Shown here in pieces: positions 35,594 to 44,675 of a stretch of 64,000 nt of DNA. The notes under the pieces were generated by a model, which saw only the letters and a program-made list of their open reading frames with translations, was not told the DNA's origin and did not search any database. How positions within the stretch are numbered: position 1 is the stretch's first letter; each line of letters starts with the position of its first letter. Origin of the DNA: Paracoccaceae bacterium (GTDB lineage Bacteria; Pseudomonadota; Alphaproteobacteria; Rhodobacterales; Rhodobacteraceae); the NCBI GenBank assembly GCA_033344815.1, contig JAWPMR010000001.1, positions 2,404,136 through 2,468,135 of the forward strand, given 5' to 3'. The position numbers were made by a program, and so were the translations under genes.

Positions 35594-36694
35594 ATGTCGA
35601 TCAACAGCTTTGGCCATCTTTTCCGCGTCACCACATGGGGTGAAAGCCACGGACCAGCGCTGGGTGCGACCGTGGATGGTTGTCCGCCCGGTGTGGCCAT
35701 TGATGAGGCGATGATCCAACAGTGGATGGACAAGCGTAAACCGGGCCAGAACAAATACACGACGCAGCGGCGCGAAGCAGATGAAGTGCGCATCCTTTCC
35801 GGTACGTTTGAAGGCGTAACCACGGGGACGCCGGTGCAGCTGTTGATCGAAAACACGGACCAACGCTCAAAAGACTACGGGGATATAAAGGACAAGTTTC
35901 GTCCCGGTCATGCTGATATCACCTACTTTCAGAAATATGGTATCCGCGATTATCGTGGCGGCGGCAGATCAAGCGCGCGCGAAACTGCGGCGCGGGTTGC
36001 AGCGGGTGGTCTTGCGCGCGCGGCACTGTCCAGCCTTGCTCCGGGCGTCGTGATCAAAGGGTATATGACGCAGATGGGTACTCATCAGATTGACCGGGGC
36101 CAATTTGATTGGGAACAGATTGATCAGAACCCTTTCTGGGTGCCGGATGCCACAGCCGCCAAAGACTGGGCAGCGTATCTCGACGGGTTGCGCAAATCGG
36201 GCAATTCGGTAGGCGCCATCATCGAGGTTGTCGCACGCGGTGTTCCTGCGGGCCTCGGCGCACCAGTTTATGGTAAACTTGACACAGATCTGGCAGCCGG
36301 GATGATGAGCATAAATGCCGTCAAAGGCGTGGAAATCGGTGAAGGCATGTCAGCCGCGATGCTGACGGGTGATTTGAACGCCGATGAGATCAGCATGGGG
36401 CCAGAAGGGCCGATCTATTCGTCGAACCATGCCGGTGGTATTTTAGGTGGCATTAGTACCGGGCAGGATATTGTCGTGCGCTTTGCAGTGAAACCGACGT
36501 CCAGCATTCTGACCACGCGGCGAACGATCACCAAGACTGGCGAAGACACTGAAATCATCACCAAGGGTCGCCATGACCCTTGCGTGGGCATCCGCGCGGT
36601 TCCGGTGGGAGAGGCTATGATGGCCTGTATTCTGCTGGATCATCTACTGTTGCACCGCGGTCAGGTTGGCGACAACCAAGGGCACATCGGATAG
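35594..36694 (+). CDS. aroC: Chorismate synthase
   Basis: The 366-aa FMN-dependent lyase makes chorismate from EPSP, the last shikimate step. Signatures: [29 protein letters not shown] at the N-terminus, [23 protein letters not shown] (about 118-140) and [27 protein letters not shown] near the end. Full length. It stands between the divergent thi operon and a convergent TetR gene 9 bp away. Confidence 0.97.
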   Translation: MSINSFGHLFRVTTWGESHGPALGATVDGCPPGVAIDEAMIQQWMDKRKPGQNKYTTQRREADEVRILSGTFEGVTTGTPVQLLIENTDQRSKDYGDIKDKFRPGHADITYFQKYGIRDYRGGGRSSARETAARVAAGGLARAALSSLAPGVVIKGYMTQMGTHQIDRGQFDWEQIDQNPFWVPDATAAKDWAAYLDGLRKSGNSVGAIIEVVARGVPAGLGAPVYGKLDTDLAAGMMSINAVKGVEIGEGMSAAMLTGDLNADEISMGPEGPIYSSNHAGGILGGISTGQDIVVRFAVKPTSSILTTRRTITKTGEDTEIITKGRHDPCVGIRAVPVGEAMMACILLDHLLLHRGQVGDNQGHIG

Positions 36695-36703
36695 ATCAAA
36701 CGG

Positions 36704-37297
36704 TCAGGCAGGTTCCATCCCCAAAAGGTCGGCAACGCTCTGGACACTTTGCTCGACAATATCAAGCGACATGCGAGACCGCGCCAAAACCCGCAGACCG
36801 ATGTATTGTGTGAGCAGCGTATTCGCCAAGGCGCGCAAATCATCTTTTGGCAGGCGTGCATGTGCCGGTGAATCGCGCAGGGCTGCTTCCAGCGCGTTCC
36901 GCATGGCGCGCATGCCTTTTTCCACCGCAATGGCGATGTCAGGGTCAGACATCTCAAATCCGGCTGCCGCAGAACACAAAAGGCATCCGCGCGTGTCCCC
37001 CGCCGCCACAGCCGCGGATAGCGCGTGAAAGAGACTGAGTATTCTGTCACGCCCATCGGGAACGCATGTGTTTGTCAAACGCGCCTGAGCCGCGCCGACA
37101 GCCTCTTCTTCGTAATGCGCCAAAACCAACAAATAGAGGTTTTTCTTATCCTTGAAGGCTTTGTATAAACTGCCCCGGGTCAAGCCCATCCCCTCCAGCA
37201 AATCTGGGAGAGATGCTTCCTGATACCCTTTTTCCCAAAAAACTCCGGTTGCCCGCTTAAGGGCATCAGCTGGGTCGAACTCTCTGGGGCGTGCCAT
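36704..37297 (-). CDS. TetR-family transcriptional regulator
   Basis: A 197-aa protein with an N-terminal TetR helix-turn-helix (FWEKGYQEASLPDLLEGMGLTRGSLYKAFKDKKNLY, about 19-53). The C-terminal ligand domain contains three cysteines near AAGDTRGCLLCSAAAGFE. It is divergent from the DM13-protein gene with a 140-bp spacer holding GGAACC/GGTTCC inverted half-sites, and probably controls that gene and itself. Ligand unknown. Confidence 0.92.
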   Translation of the reverse strand: MARPREFDPADALKRATGVFWEKGYQEASLPDLLEGMGLTRGSLYKAFKDKKNLYLLVLAHYEEEAVGAAQARLTNTCVPDGRDRILSLFHALSAAVAAGDTRGCLLCSAAAGFEMSDPDIAIAVEKGMRAMRNALEAALRDSPAHARLPKDDLRALANTLLTQYIGLRVLARSRMSLDIVEQSVQSVADLLGMEPA

Positions 37298-37329
37298 ATG
37301 CGTCTCCTATTTTGGGACAGATATAGTTC

Positions 37330-37381
37330 GGAACCAACTGTTACACAACTCACGCGAACGTGTATTGTACTGATCGGTTCC
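37330..37381. promoter_or_regulatory. Inverted half-sites in the TetR/DM13 divergent spacer
   Basis: GGAACC (37330-37335) and GGTTCC (37376-37381), extended partly on each side (TTCGGAACCAA and GATCGGTTCCAA), are spaced 40 bp apart. They might be operator half-sites of the TetR protein or sit within separate promoters. Evidence is symmetry and position only. Confidence 0.3.
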
Positions 37382-37437
37382 AAACCCTACATTGGCAGCA
37401 TCAAGACACGCCAAACTCAAACAGAAAGACCGACCTC

Positions 37438-37818
37438 ATGAAACTCCTCATCAATGCCTTCCTCGCTATCGGCCTCACCGTTCTTGCCACTTTTGGCGCA
37501 TCCGCCGGAACCTCTGGCAGCTTCATCGGCAAAAGTGACCACATCACAACTGGCGGTGTGACCATCGTCAAAAACGCCGACGGCACCGCAACGGTTACAC
37601 TGGACGAGAACTTCTCCCTGGATGGTGCACCCGATCCCCGTGTCGCCTTTGGCAAGGATGGCAGCTATGCGCCTGAGGCAGACCTCGGCGAATTGAAGAA
37701 CCTGAACGGCAAACAAGTCTACACCGTGCCTGCATCCGTAAACATTGACGATTACAACGAAATTTACATCTGGTGCCTCAAATTCTCGGTTCCCCTTGGC
37801 GTCGCTGCCCTGAACTGA
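37438..37818 (+). CDS. Exported DM13-domain protein
   Basis: A 126-aa protein. ATG at 37438 gives a clean signal peptide MKLLINAFLAIGLTVLATFGASAG; the frame is open upstream without support. The mature part is a DM13 domain: FIGKSDHITTGGVTIVKNADGTATVTL, then a C-terminal IWCLKFSVPLGVAAL with the conserved cysteine. DM13 domains are proposed to bind a redox-active ligand or heme through that cysteine. It is divergent from the TetR gene. Periplasmic location inferred. Confidence 0.88.
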   Translation: MKLLINAFLAIGLTVLATFGASAGTSGSFIGKSDHITTGGVTIVKNADGTATVTLDENFSLDGAPDPRVAFGKDGSYAPEADLGELKNLNGKQVYTVPASVNIDDYNEIYIWCLKFSVPLGVAALN

Positions 37819-37890
37819 GCCCATTTAAAGAGGACGCGCGATCCACCCTGCGCGCTTGATCTTTCCCCGCCACGGGCGCAAGAAACGCTC

Positions 37891-38865
37891 ATGGCCCAAG
37901 ACCTTACCCAACACCAACCGGGCCGCGCAATTGCTTTGAAGCTTTGCGCGGTCTTTTTGTTTATGGTCATGGCCGCCATCATCAAAGGTGTCTCAGGCAA
38001 GGTCCCGCCCGGCGAGGCCGTTTTCTTTCGCTCGCTTTGCGCCATGCCGGTCATTCTATTGTGGCTTTGGCAACGGGGACAGCTACGTCAGGGATTGATC
38101 CCCTCCAACCTCATGGGCCACGTCTGGCGCGGCGTTTTTGGCACGACAGCCATGGGACTGACTTTCGCGGGCCTGGGTCTTTTGCCTTTGCCCGAGGTGA
38201 CGGCAATTGGCTATGCTACGCCCATGTTTACCGTTCTGTTTGCCGCGCTTTTCCTTGGCGAACGTGTCCGAATTTTCCGCCTTTCCGCGGTTGCGCTGGG
38301 ATTGATCGGCGTCATGATCGTCATGGCCCCGCGCCTGAGCATCGGAGCTGATGAGGTTTCGCAAGCCGCCACACTTGGGGCGGTCATGGTTCTGGTTGCT
38401 TCTATCCTGCGCGCGCTGGTGCAAATCCATGTGCGTCGACTTGTGAAGACCGATCACACCGCCGCAATCGTGTTTTATTTCTCAGCCACCGCAACATGTC
38501 TGGCGTTGCTCTCCGCCCCCATCGGCTGGGTCGTGGACCATCCTTCCTTTGTCTGGCTCTGGCCAGAGCCATCTATCTTGCTGTGGCTTGTGTCGGCCGG
38601 TCTGGTGGGCGGTGTTGCACAGATTATGGTGACCTCCTCCTATCGGTTCGGCGGGGCTTCCATGCTCGCACCCTTCGATTACGCCTCCATGATCTTTGCA
38701 GGCATCATTGGTTACGTCGCCTTTGATGAAATTCCAACCGGTCCGATTATTCTGGGCGCGAGCCTTGTGATCGCCGGCGGTGTTCTGATCATTTGGCGCG
38801 AACGTCAATTGGGACTGGACCGCAGCAAGTCAAAGCCCAATATGACACCTCCAGGGGCCCCATAA
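37891..38865 (+). CDS. DMT-superfamily (EamA) transporter
   Basis: A 324-aa inner-membrane protein with ten hydrophobic helices in two EamA repeats. The first contains PPGEAVFFRSLCAMPVILLW and TAIGYATPMFTVLFAALFLGERV; the second contains RFGGASMLAPFDYASMIFAGIIGYVAFDEIPTG. Such proteins export metabolites or amino acids; the substrate cannot be predicted. It is followed 16 bp later by cobO in the same direction, probably co-transcribed. Confidence 0.92.
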   Translation: MAQDLTQHQPGRAIALKLCAVFLFMVMAAIIKGVSGKVPPGEAVFFRSLCAMPVILLWLWQRGQLRQGLIPSNLMGHVWRGVFGTTAMGLTFAGLGLLPLPEVTAIGYATPMFTVLFAALFLGERVRIFRLSAVALGLIGVMIVMAPRLSIGADEVSQAATLGAVMVLVASILRALVQIHVRRLVKTDHTAAIVFYFSATATCLALLSAPIGWVVDHPSFVWLWPEPSILLWLVSAGLVGGVAQIMVTSSYRFGGASMLAPFDYASMIFAGIIGYVAFDEIPTGPIILGASLVIAGGVLIIWRERQLGLDRSKSKPNMTPPGAP

Positions 38866-38881
38866 TAAAGAGGATCATTCG

Positions 38882-39484
38882 ATGAGCGACGCCAAGACAT
38901 CCCACAAAGAAGACATGAAAAAAGTGCAGGCAAAGCACAGGGCCAAGGTTGCTGAAGCACAAGATCCGGAAAAAGGGCTGGTGCTGGTCCATACGGGCAA
39001 CGGCAAAGGCAAGTCTTCCAGCGCCTTTGGTGTCGTGATCCGTGCATTGGGCTGGAAACAGAGCGTCGGCGTCGTGCAATTCATCAAAGGCAAATGGATC
39101 ACTGGCGAAAAACGGTTTTTCGACCAGTTGGGTGATGTCACATGGCACACCATGGGCGAAGGTTTCACATGGGACACGCAAGACAAAGACCGTGATATTG
39201 CCGCGGCCGAGGCCGCTTTTTCCAAGGCCGTCGATATGATGAACAGTGGTGAATACGATCTTGTCGTGTTGGATGAAATCAACATTGCGCTGCGGTATGA
39301 TTATTTGGATATTCATAAGGTTATCGAACACCTCGAAGGTCGCAACAAACGCACCGGCGTGATCCTGACAGGCCGAAATGCCAAACCCGAGTTGATGGAA
39401 TACGCCGATCTTGTCACCGAGATGACCGAGGTAAAGCACCCTTACAAATCGGGGATCAAAGCCCAACGCGGCGTTGATTTCTAA
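38882..39484 (+). CDS. cobO: Cob(I)yrinic acid a,c-diamide adenosyltransferase
   Basis: The 200-aa CobA/CobO-type enzyme adenosylates corrinoids in cobalamin synthesis or salvage. It has the P-loop GNGKGKSSSAFGVVIRALGW (about 39-58), GVVQFIKGKWITGE, the Walker B-like YDLVVLDEINIALRYDYLD, and the C-terminal GIKAQRGVDF. Other cob genes are not in the window. A strong terminator follows 20 bp after the stop. Confidence 0.96.
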   Translation: MSDAKTSHKEDMKKVQAKHRAKVAEAQDPEKGLVLVHTGNGKGKSSSAFGVVIRALGWKQSVGVVQFIKGKWITGEKRFFDQLGDVTWHTMGEGFTWDTQDKDRDIAAAEAAFSKAVDMMNSGEYDLVVLDEINIALRYDYLDIHKVIEHLEGRNKRTGVILTGRNAKPELMEYADLVTEMTEVKHPYKSGIKAQRGVDF

Positions 39485-39502
39485 GCCTCTGGTTTCCATT
39501 CC

Positions 39503-39529
39503 ACCCGGCCATTCGTTTGGCCGGGTTTT
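39503..39529 (+). terminator. Rho-independent terminator after cobO
   Basis: ACCCGGCC (39503-39510) pairs with GGCCGGGT (39519-39526) around ATTCGTTT, followed by TTT. It lies 18 bp past the cobO stop codon. Confidence 0.88.
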
Positions 39530-39951
39530 CGTGTGTTTCAGATCGCAAAGAAACGTTGTAGTTGCTTGCTTGATGAAATTGTCAATGGTGGCGAAATTCG
39601 CCTCAGCCATTGCGGGCATCCTGGTAAAACGAACCTGCGCATGGTTGCAATCGCCCGTTTGCCCCCACAGCAATCTTACGGGTTGAAAAGGAATCTTCGG
39701 GCCTTGCGCGGTCGGTCTCGGGCCGCTCAAATCTCAAAGAAAGCTCAAAAGTAGAGGGAAGTACATCCGAGCCACCCGGACCGCTTCGTTTGGATCATCG
39801 GAATAGACAAAACAGGTCGATGAGGTGAGCTGAAACCTTTCCCTGCACCACAATTTGGATGTCACAAAAGCCAGGGACACATGCCAATCTGTATAAGCGC
39901 AACCCATCCGGTGCTTGTGTAAACGGGGACTGTCAAGGCTCAGAATTGCAA
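39530..39951. other. Spacer between cobO and phoD, no supported gene
   Basis: A 73-codon plus-strand frame (39533-39754) is basic and cysteine-containing but matches no family I know and lacks a ribosome-binding site. It may be a remnant. Nothing else is seen before the phoD terminator. Confidence 0.4.
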
Positions 39952-39978
39952 CATGCCGCCCGAATGACGGGCGGCATG
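39952..39978 (-). terminator. Hairpin terminator downstream of phoD
   Basis: CATGCCGCCCG (39952-39962) and CGGGCGGCATG (39968-39978) form a perfect 11-bp stem with an AATGA loop, about 30 bp past the phoD stop on the minus strand. The following bases (TTGCAATTC) are only moderately T-rich. Confidence 0.7.
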
Positions 39979-40009
39979 AACAGACAGACCAAATGCCCCG
40001 GTCAAAACG

Positions 40010-41578
40010 TCAGATTCCGGCGCCCTTTGGGTCCAGAGTCACCGTGTAGAGTTCTGTATCCGCGCGATCCATCAGGCGAACCTTCATCTGCCGGGTTTGC
40101 GCGTCGATGTCCACGAGGCCAAAAAATTGCAAGCCCATGGACGGTGGCAGATTGATACCTTGTTCCTCGCTTGGGGCTTTGACGAATTTCACTTCGGCGC
40201 CAAAGGTCGCATCCATCGCATTCGGCCCGAATGTCCCTGCATGCAGAGGCCCGGACACAAATTCCCAGAACGGTTCAAAATCCTGAAACTGCGCCTTGTC
40301 AGGATTGTAGTAATGCGCCGCCGTGTAATGCACATCTGCGGTGAACCAGACGGTGTTGTCGATCTTGGCCGTCTTGATGAAACGTAACAGCTCCGCAACC
40401 TCGACCTCGCGCCCCATTGCAGGACCGCTCTGACCGTCCGCGATCCCTTCCGCACCTGCCTGTTCGCGAAAGTTATCCCATACAATCAGACCGATGGGTT
40501 GATCCGAAGCAATCACCTTCCACGTCGCTTTTGAGGCCGCCAACTCGCGCTTCAGCCACGCCATCTGCGCGGCACCCAAAACGCGTTGGTCATCGGTGAG
40601 TTCCGTGGTTGCGGTTGCCGTATTCGGCCCGCGATAGCTGCGCAGGTCCAGGAAAAACACGTCCAGCATCGGGCCATAGTTGATCTTTCGGTACACCCGG
40701 TTTGGCTCCTGGGGCGTGATCCGCAACGGCGTCATCTCATGGAAGGCCCGTGTGGCCCGTGCCTGCAAAAGGTGCACGGATTTTTCAGTGTATCGATCAT
40801 CGCCCGTCAGGTCCTTGCTGTCGGACCAGTTGTTCACCACTTCATGATCGTCCCATTGCATGAAGGTTGGCACGGTCGAATTCATTTCTTGCACGTGCTG
40901 GTCCAGAAGATTGTATTTCCATTGGCCGCGGAATTCATCAAGCGTTTCGGCAACCTTGCGCTTTTCATCCGGCAGAACGACATTTTTCCACAATGTGCCG
41001 TCTTTTAGTGCCACCTCATCCTGCATCGGGCCATCGGCATAGACTGTATCACCGGAATGGATGAAAAAATCCGGTTGATGCCGCGCCATGGTGGCATAGG
41101 TCGCCATGCCCTCATCATCAATGCCCCAGCCCTGCCCGGCCGTATCACCCGACCACGCAAACCGGATGTCGCGACGGGCCGTCGGGGCCGTGCGAAAACG
41201 TCCGACCAATGGATCTGAAACCGCGTTGATGTCGTTGAGGTCGGCGGCCGTGAAACGGTAGAAAATATCCTGATCAGATGGCAAATCCGCAACCAAGCGC
41301 TTGATCGCCATGTCACTGGAGGGGATCGCGTCCAATGAGGCGAGGCGGCGCGCATCGGAGAAGCTTTCGGTGGTGGACACCTCCATGGCGACGCGTGCAG
41401 GGCGATCTGTGCGGGTCCAGATCATGCCTGAAGATGTGTTCACATCGCCTGACTGGACGCCATGCGTGAAGGTAGGGCGCGACGCGGCGCGACTGATGGC
41501 GGGCAGGGCAAGGTTGGCGGCAAAGGCAGTGGAACCGGCCAGAACAGCGCGGCGGGTCGGGCGAATAAGACGTGTCAT
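40010..41578 (-). CDS. phoD: PhoD-family alkaline phosphatase, Tat-exported
   Basis: A 522-aa secreted phosphodiesterase/phosphomonoesterase. ATG at 41576-41578 gives the twin-arginine signal RPTRRAVLAGSTAFAANLAL; the frame is open upstream without support. Metal-site motifs: FAWSGDTAGQGWG, DFFIHSGDTVYADGP, TFMQWDDHEVVNNW and WFTADVHYTAAHYY. It releases phosphate from organic esters outside the cytoplasm using Ca and Fe. A Pho box was sought upstream and not found. It is a single-gene unit ending in a hairpin. Confidence 0.93.
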   Translation of the reverse strand: MTRLIRPTRRAVLAGSTAFAANLALPAISRAASRPTFTHGVQSGDVNTSSGMIWTRTDRPARVAMEVSTTESFSDARRLASLDAIPSSDMAIKRLVADLPSDQDIFYRFTAADLNDINAVSDPLVGRFRTAPTARRDIRFAWSGDTAGQGWGIDDEGMATYATMARHQPDFFIHSGDTVYADGPMQDEVALKDGTLWKNVVLPDEKRKVAETLDEFRGQWKYNLLDQHVQEMNSTVPTFMQWDDHEVVNNWSDSKDLTGDDRYTEKSVHLLQARATRAFHEMTPLRITPQEPNRVYRKINYGPMLDVFFLDLRSYRGPNTATATTELTDDQRVLGAAQMAWLKRELAASKATWKVIASDQPIGLIVWDNFREQAGAEGIADGQSGPAMGREVEVAELLRFIKTAKIDNTVWFTADVHYTAAHYYNPDKAQFQDFEPFWEFVSGPLHAGTFGPNAMDATFGAEVKFVKAPSEEQGINLPPSMGLQFFGLVDIDAQTRQMKVRLMDRADTELYTVTLDPKGAGI

Positions 41579-42032
41579 AAATGCTCCATGTGGCGTTTGG
41601 CTACCGCGACATAGGACTGTCTTATTGTAACGCTCTCTGAACACCCGTGTAACGGTAAAGACAAGGTTTTGTGACGCCCGGATTAAGCTTGGAGGCGTGT
41701 ATCCGAGCCGCCCAGATGCGCTTGGGTGACGTAAGTGAGGGGGCTGTTTTCCAGCGCCAGGGAAAAACATGGCTTTTGATCAGAGCCTTCGGGGCCATTT
41801 CCAAAAGTACCAGTAAAGGCTGTGTCCCGATGCGGCTTTCACAACATCGAGACAGAAATCAACAGTGGCTGTGAAGAAACAGATCCGTTGGACAAACCCG
41901 CTCCTAGCGCTCGCATGAACCCCCATCGTGTTCCCGAATTGTCGCTAAGATCACTTGAAGCAACGCCATCGGATCAAACGCCACATCAGATGAAAACTTC
42001 AACTCGGCATGGGGCATGGCCCACCTCTTGGA
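41579..42032. other. Spacer between ilvE and phoD, nothing recognised
   Basis: Both neighbours read leftwards, so this holds the ilvE 3' end and the phoD promoter. Short open frames here (41671-41874, 41822-42079) have no family or translation signals. No terminator with a T-run was found. Confidence 0.4.
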
Positions 42033-42902
42033 TCAGCTGCGCACCAGGGTTTCGTAGCCCTGCGCAATTTCTCGGGTAATGCCGCCAACCTCGAAGTTGA
42101 AATCGCCAATCTGGCCGACCGGCGTGACTTCAGCCGCCGTGCCTGTCAACCAGCATTGCTCAAACCCTTCAAGCTCTTCTGGCATGATGTGACGTTCGTG
42201 CACTTTGATTTGACGGTCCTTGAGCATGCCAATCACTGTCTGGCGAGTGATCCCATTAAGGAAACAATCCGGGTCAGGCGTGTGCACCTCACCGTCCTTG
42301 ACGAAAAAGATGTTGGCGCCTGTCGCCTCGGCCACATAGCCACGATAATCAAACATCATGGCATCCGAACAGCCTTTGGCCTCAGCGGCATGTTTGGACA
42401 TGGTGCAGATCATATAGAGACCCGCCGCCTTGGCATGGCTTGGGATGGTTTCAGGGCTGGGGCGTTTCCACTTGGAGATATCCAATCGCGCGCCCTTCAT
42501 TTTAGCGTCCCCATAATAGGCGCCCCACTCCCAGGCAGCGATGGCCAGTTGGACAGGATTGCGTGCTGATGCGACGCCCATGTCTTCGCCTGCACCGCGC
42601 CAGGCAATGGCCCGCACATACGCATCCTGAAGACCGCTCGCGGCCAAAACTTCAACCTTCGCGGCTTCGATTTCATCCACAGTATAGGGGATTTGGAAAT
42701 CAATCATCTCAGCTGAGCGCTTGAGCCGTTCGGAATGCTTCCGGCTTTCGAAAATCTTGCCGTTGTAGGCGCGTTCACCCTCAAAAACCGAGGACGCATA
42801 ATGCATGGCATGGGTCAGAATATGGACATTGGCATCGCGCCACGGGGTCATCTGACCATTCATCCAGATCATGCCGTCGCGGTCGTTATATGCGCCTGCC
42901 AT
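42033..42902 (-). CDS. ilvE: Branched-chain amino acid aminotransferase
   Basis: A 289-aa class IV PLP aminotransferase. The start at MAGAYNDRDGMIWMNG (ATG 42900-42902) is chosen by homology; 12 more codons upstream are open. Signatures: HAMHYASSVFEGERAYNG, the PLP-lysine region KAAGLYMICTMSKHAAEAKGCSDAMMFD, and GYVAEATGANIFFVKDGEVHTP. It transfers amino groups between glutamate and branched-chain keto acids. It is divergent from petP with a 170-bp spacer that contains a palindromic operator candidate. Confidence 0.95.
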   Translation of the reverse strand: MAGAYNDRDGMIWMNGQMTPWRDANVHILTHAMHYASSVFEGERAYNGKIFESRKHSERLKRSAEMIDFQIPYTVDEIEAAKVEVLAASGLQDAYVRAIAWRGAGEDMGVASARNPVQLAIAAWEWGAYYGDAKMKGARLDISKWKRPSPETIPSHAKAAGLYMICTMSKHAAEAKGCSDAMMFDYRGYVAEATGANIFFVKDGEVHTPDPDCFLNGITRQTVIGMLKDRQIKVHERHIMPEELEGFEQCWLTGTAAEVTPVGQIGDFNFEVGGITREIAQGYETLVRS

Positions 42903-42941
42903 TGTTTTTCCTTCCCAAATACACCGTGTGCTTTTCAAATA

Positions 42942-42980
42942 TTGCGCAGATTACGTCCGATACGGACATAAAGTTGCGCA
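42942..42980. promoter_or_regulatory. Palindrome flanked by direct repeats, ilvE-petP spacer
   Basis: GTCCG-ATA-CGGAC (42955-42967) is the centre of a 21-bp near-perfect palindrome (42951-42971). It is bracketed by two TTGCGCA copies (42942-42948 and 42974-42980). Position between divergent ilvE and the MarR-type petP suggests a MarR operator. Binding is inferred. Confidence 0.5.
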
Positions 42981-43072
42981 AAAGATGCGATTCGATATCC
43001 CTTCGCTCTTGGAATGTCAACAACACTGACATATGCTGCCTCGGAACAAACTGAAAATACCTGAGGCATGTT

Positions 43073-43585
43073 ATGGCAGACGGGCGCAGCACGACGGCCC
43101 ATAGTGGTGAAAACCTTTTGTTTCTGACCGATGAGCAATTGCGGCAGGGTATTGAGGCGATGTTTTTTGCCTATCGCGGGTTTACGGCTGATCCGGACCG
43201 TATTTTGTCCGAAATGGCTTACGGAAGGGCGCATCACCGTGCTGTACATTTTATCAACCGTGCGCCGGGAACGACCGTCAATAACCTGCTCAACATCCTG
43301 GGTGTAACGAAACAATCTCTCAACCGTGTCTTGCGCACCCTGATCGAGGATGGTCTGGTAGAGAGCAAGGTTGGCAAGCTCGACAAACGCGAGCGCCATT
43401 TGTTTTTGACCGAGGAAGGCGAGGCGTTGGAACAGAAACTATCAGATGCTCAGCGTGCCAGAATGCGCATGGCTTTTCGTGACGCGGGACCCGAAGCCGT
43501 CGCTGGGTTCCGGCAAGTGCTTGAAGCCATGATGGATCGCGAAATGCGGTTTGCCTATACACGGCTGAAGGATGGCAGCATATGA
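43073..43585 (+). CDS. petP: MarR-family regulator, PetP-like
   Basis: A 170-aa winged-helix protein. The MarR core reads GTTVNNLLNILGVTKQSLNRVLRTLIEDGLVESKVGKLDKRERHLFLTEEG (about 66-116). Its stop overlaps the start of the response-regulator gene by 4 bp. The same coupled pair, petP-petR, precedes petABC in Rhodobacter capsulatus, and the order and sizes here match. Here the pair is split off and 14 kb from petABC. Confidence 0.85.
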   Translation: MADGRSTTAHSGENLLFLTDEQLRQGIEAMFFAYRGFTADPDRILSEMAYGRAHHRAVHFINRAPGTTVNNLLNILGVTKQSLNRVLRTLIEDGLVESKVGKLDKRERHLFLTEEGEALEQKLSDAQRARMRMAFRDAGPEAVAGFRQVLEAMMDREMRFAYTRLKDGSI

Positions 43586-44283
43586 GCGATATGGATGCGC
43601 ACCTGCTGATTGTTGATGACGATGAACGCATTCGCACGCTGTTGCAGAAGTTTCTGATGCGAAACGGGTTTCTGGTCACCGCGGCGCGGGACGCAGATCA
43701 TGCGCGCCGTATTTTGTCCGGTCTGGATTTCGACCTGATTGTGCTGGACGTCATGATGCCCGGCGAGGATGGACTGTCGCTCACCAAATCCCTGCGTGAA
43801 ACGCGCAGCACGCCAATCTTGTTGCTCACGGCCAAAGGCGAAACCGGCAATCGCATCGAAGGTTTGGAAGCGGGTGCGGATGACTATCTGGCCAAACCCT
43901 TTGAACCCAAGGAATTGCTTTTACGCATCAACGCCATACTGCGCCGTATGCCCGAAACCACCGACGACCACACTACTCCCAAGGTGCTCACGCTCGGGAC
44001 CATAAGATATGACATGGAGCGCGGTGAAATGTGGCAGGGCGAAGATCTTGTGCGCCTGACAGGAACGGAAATCCTGTTGATGAAGATATTTTCCGCAAGT
44101 TGCAATGAACCGATCAGCCGCGCCAAGCTTGTGGAAGAATTGGGGCGAGATCGTGGTCAGGCGCAGGAACGTGCCGTTGATGTACAAATCACGCGGTTGC
44201 GGCGCAAGATCGAAGATGATCCCAAGCAGCCACGTTATCTGCAAACGGTGCGCGGCGCTGGATATATGCTGGCACCCGAATAG
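43582..44283 (+). CDS. petR: OmpR-family response regulator, PetR-like
   Basis: A 233-aa protein with an N-terminal receiver (acidic DDD at 12-14, phospho-acceptor Asp56 in IVLDVMMPGEDG, LLLTAKGE, Lys near 104 in YLAKPFEP) and a C-terminal OmpR winged helix (VDVQITRLRRKIEDDPKQPRYLQTVRGAGYML). It is co-translated with the PetP-like protein. No histidine kinase gene is adjacent, as for R. capsulatus PetR, which is known as an orphan regulator. Targets are unproven. Confidence 0.9.
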   Translation: MSDMDAHLLIVDDDERIRTLLQKFLMRNGFLVTAARDADHARRILSGLDFDLIVLDVMMPGEDGLSLTKSLRETRSTPILLLTAKGETGNRIEGLEAGADDYLAKPFEPKELLLRINAILRRMPETTDDHTTPKVLTLGTIRYDMERGEMWQGEDLVRLTGTEILLMKIFSASCNEPISRAKLVEELGRDRGQAQERAVDVQITRLRRKIEDDPKQPRYLQTVRGAGYMLAPE

Positions 44284-44430
44284 ATCGCGAGTGGTACAGG
44301 GGCTGTCCGGACCCGGCCCTGATGGGGCCTCCCCCGAGAGTATTGCCAGCCAAAAGAAACCGACTGCGGGCTGGCACAGCACTCGGAAAAAGACTAAAAG
44401 CGCCATGGTGGAACACAGGAAGTGACAGCG

Positions 44431-44673
44431 ATGACCGACAGCCCCGTGGAAGAGATGAGTTTTGAACAGGCCATGGCGGAACTTGAAAAGGTGCTGGGGC
44501 AATTGGAACGCGGCGACGTGGCCCTGGATGAGAGTATTGCGCTTTATGAGCGCGGTGCGGCATTGAAGGCGCGCTGTGAAACCAAGCTGAAGGAAGCCGA
44601 GGAAAAAGTTGCCGCCATTACTTTGGATGGCGATGGCAATCCGACAGGTGCTGCGCCGGTCAAAGGGTTCTGA
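44431..44673 (+). CDS. xseB: Exodeoxyribonuclease VII small subunit
   Basis: The 80-aa helical protein has the family pattern MSFEQAMAELEKVLGQLERGDVALDESIALYERG and LKARCETKLKEAEEKV. The ATG at 44431 is chosen over an in-frame GTG at 44422 because AGGA lies about 11 bp before it. With XseA (not in the window) it degrades single-stranded DNA. It lies 2 bp before ispA, the conserved xseB-ispA-dxs order. Confidence 0.94.
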   Translation: MTDSPVEEMSFEQAMAELEKVLGQLERGDVALDESIALYERGAALKARCETKLKEAEEKVAAITLDGDGNPTGAAPVKGF

Positions 44674-44675
44674 AC

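Noticed and set aside
38789..39730. 313-codon minus-strand frame opposite cobO
   Set aside because: Antisense shadow of cobO and the EamA gene's end.
41579..41680. Pho box upstream of phoD
   Set aside because: GTC half-sites are present but spaced 13 rather than 11 bp; not convincing.
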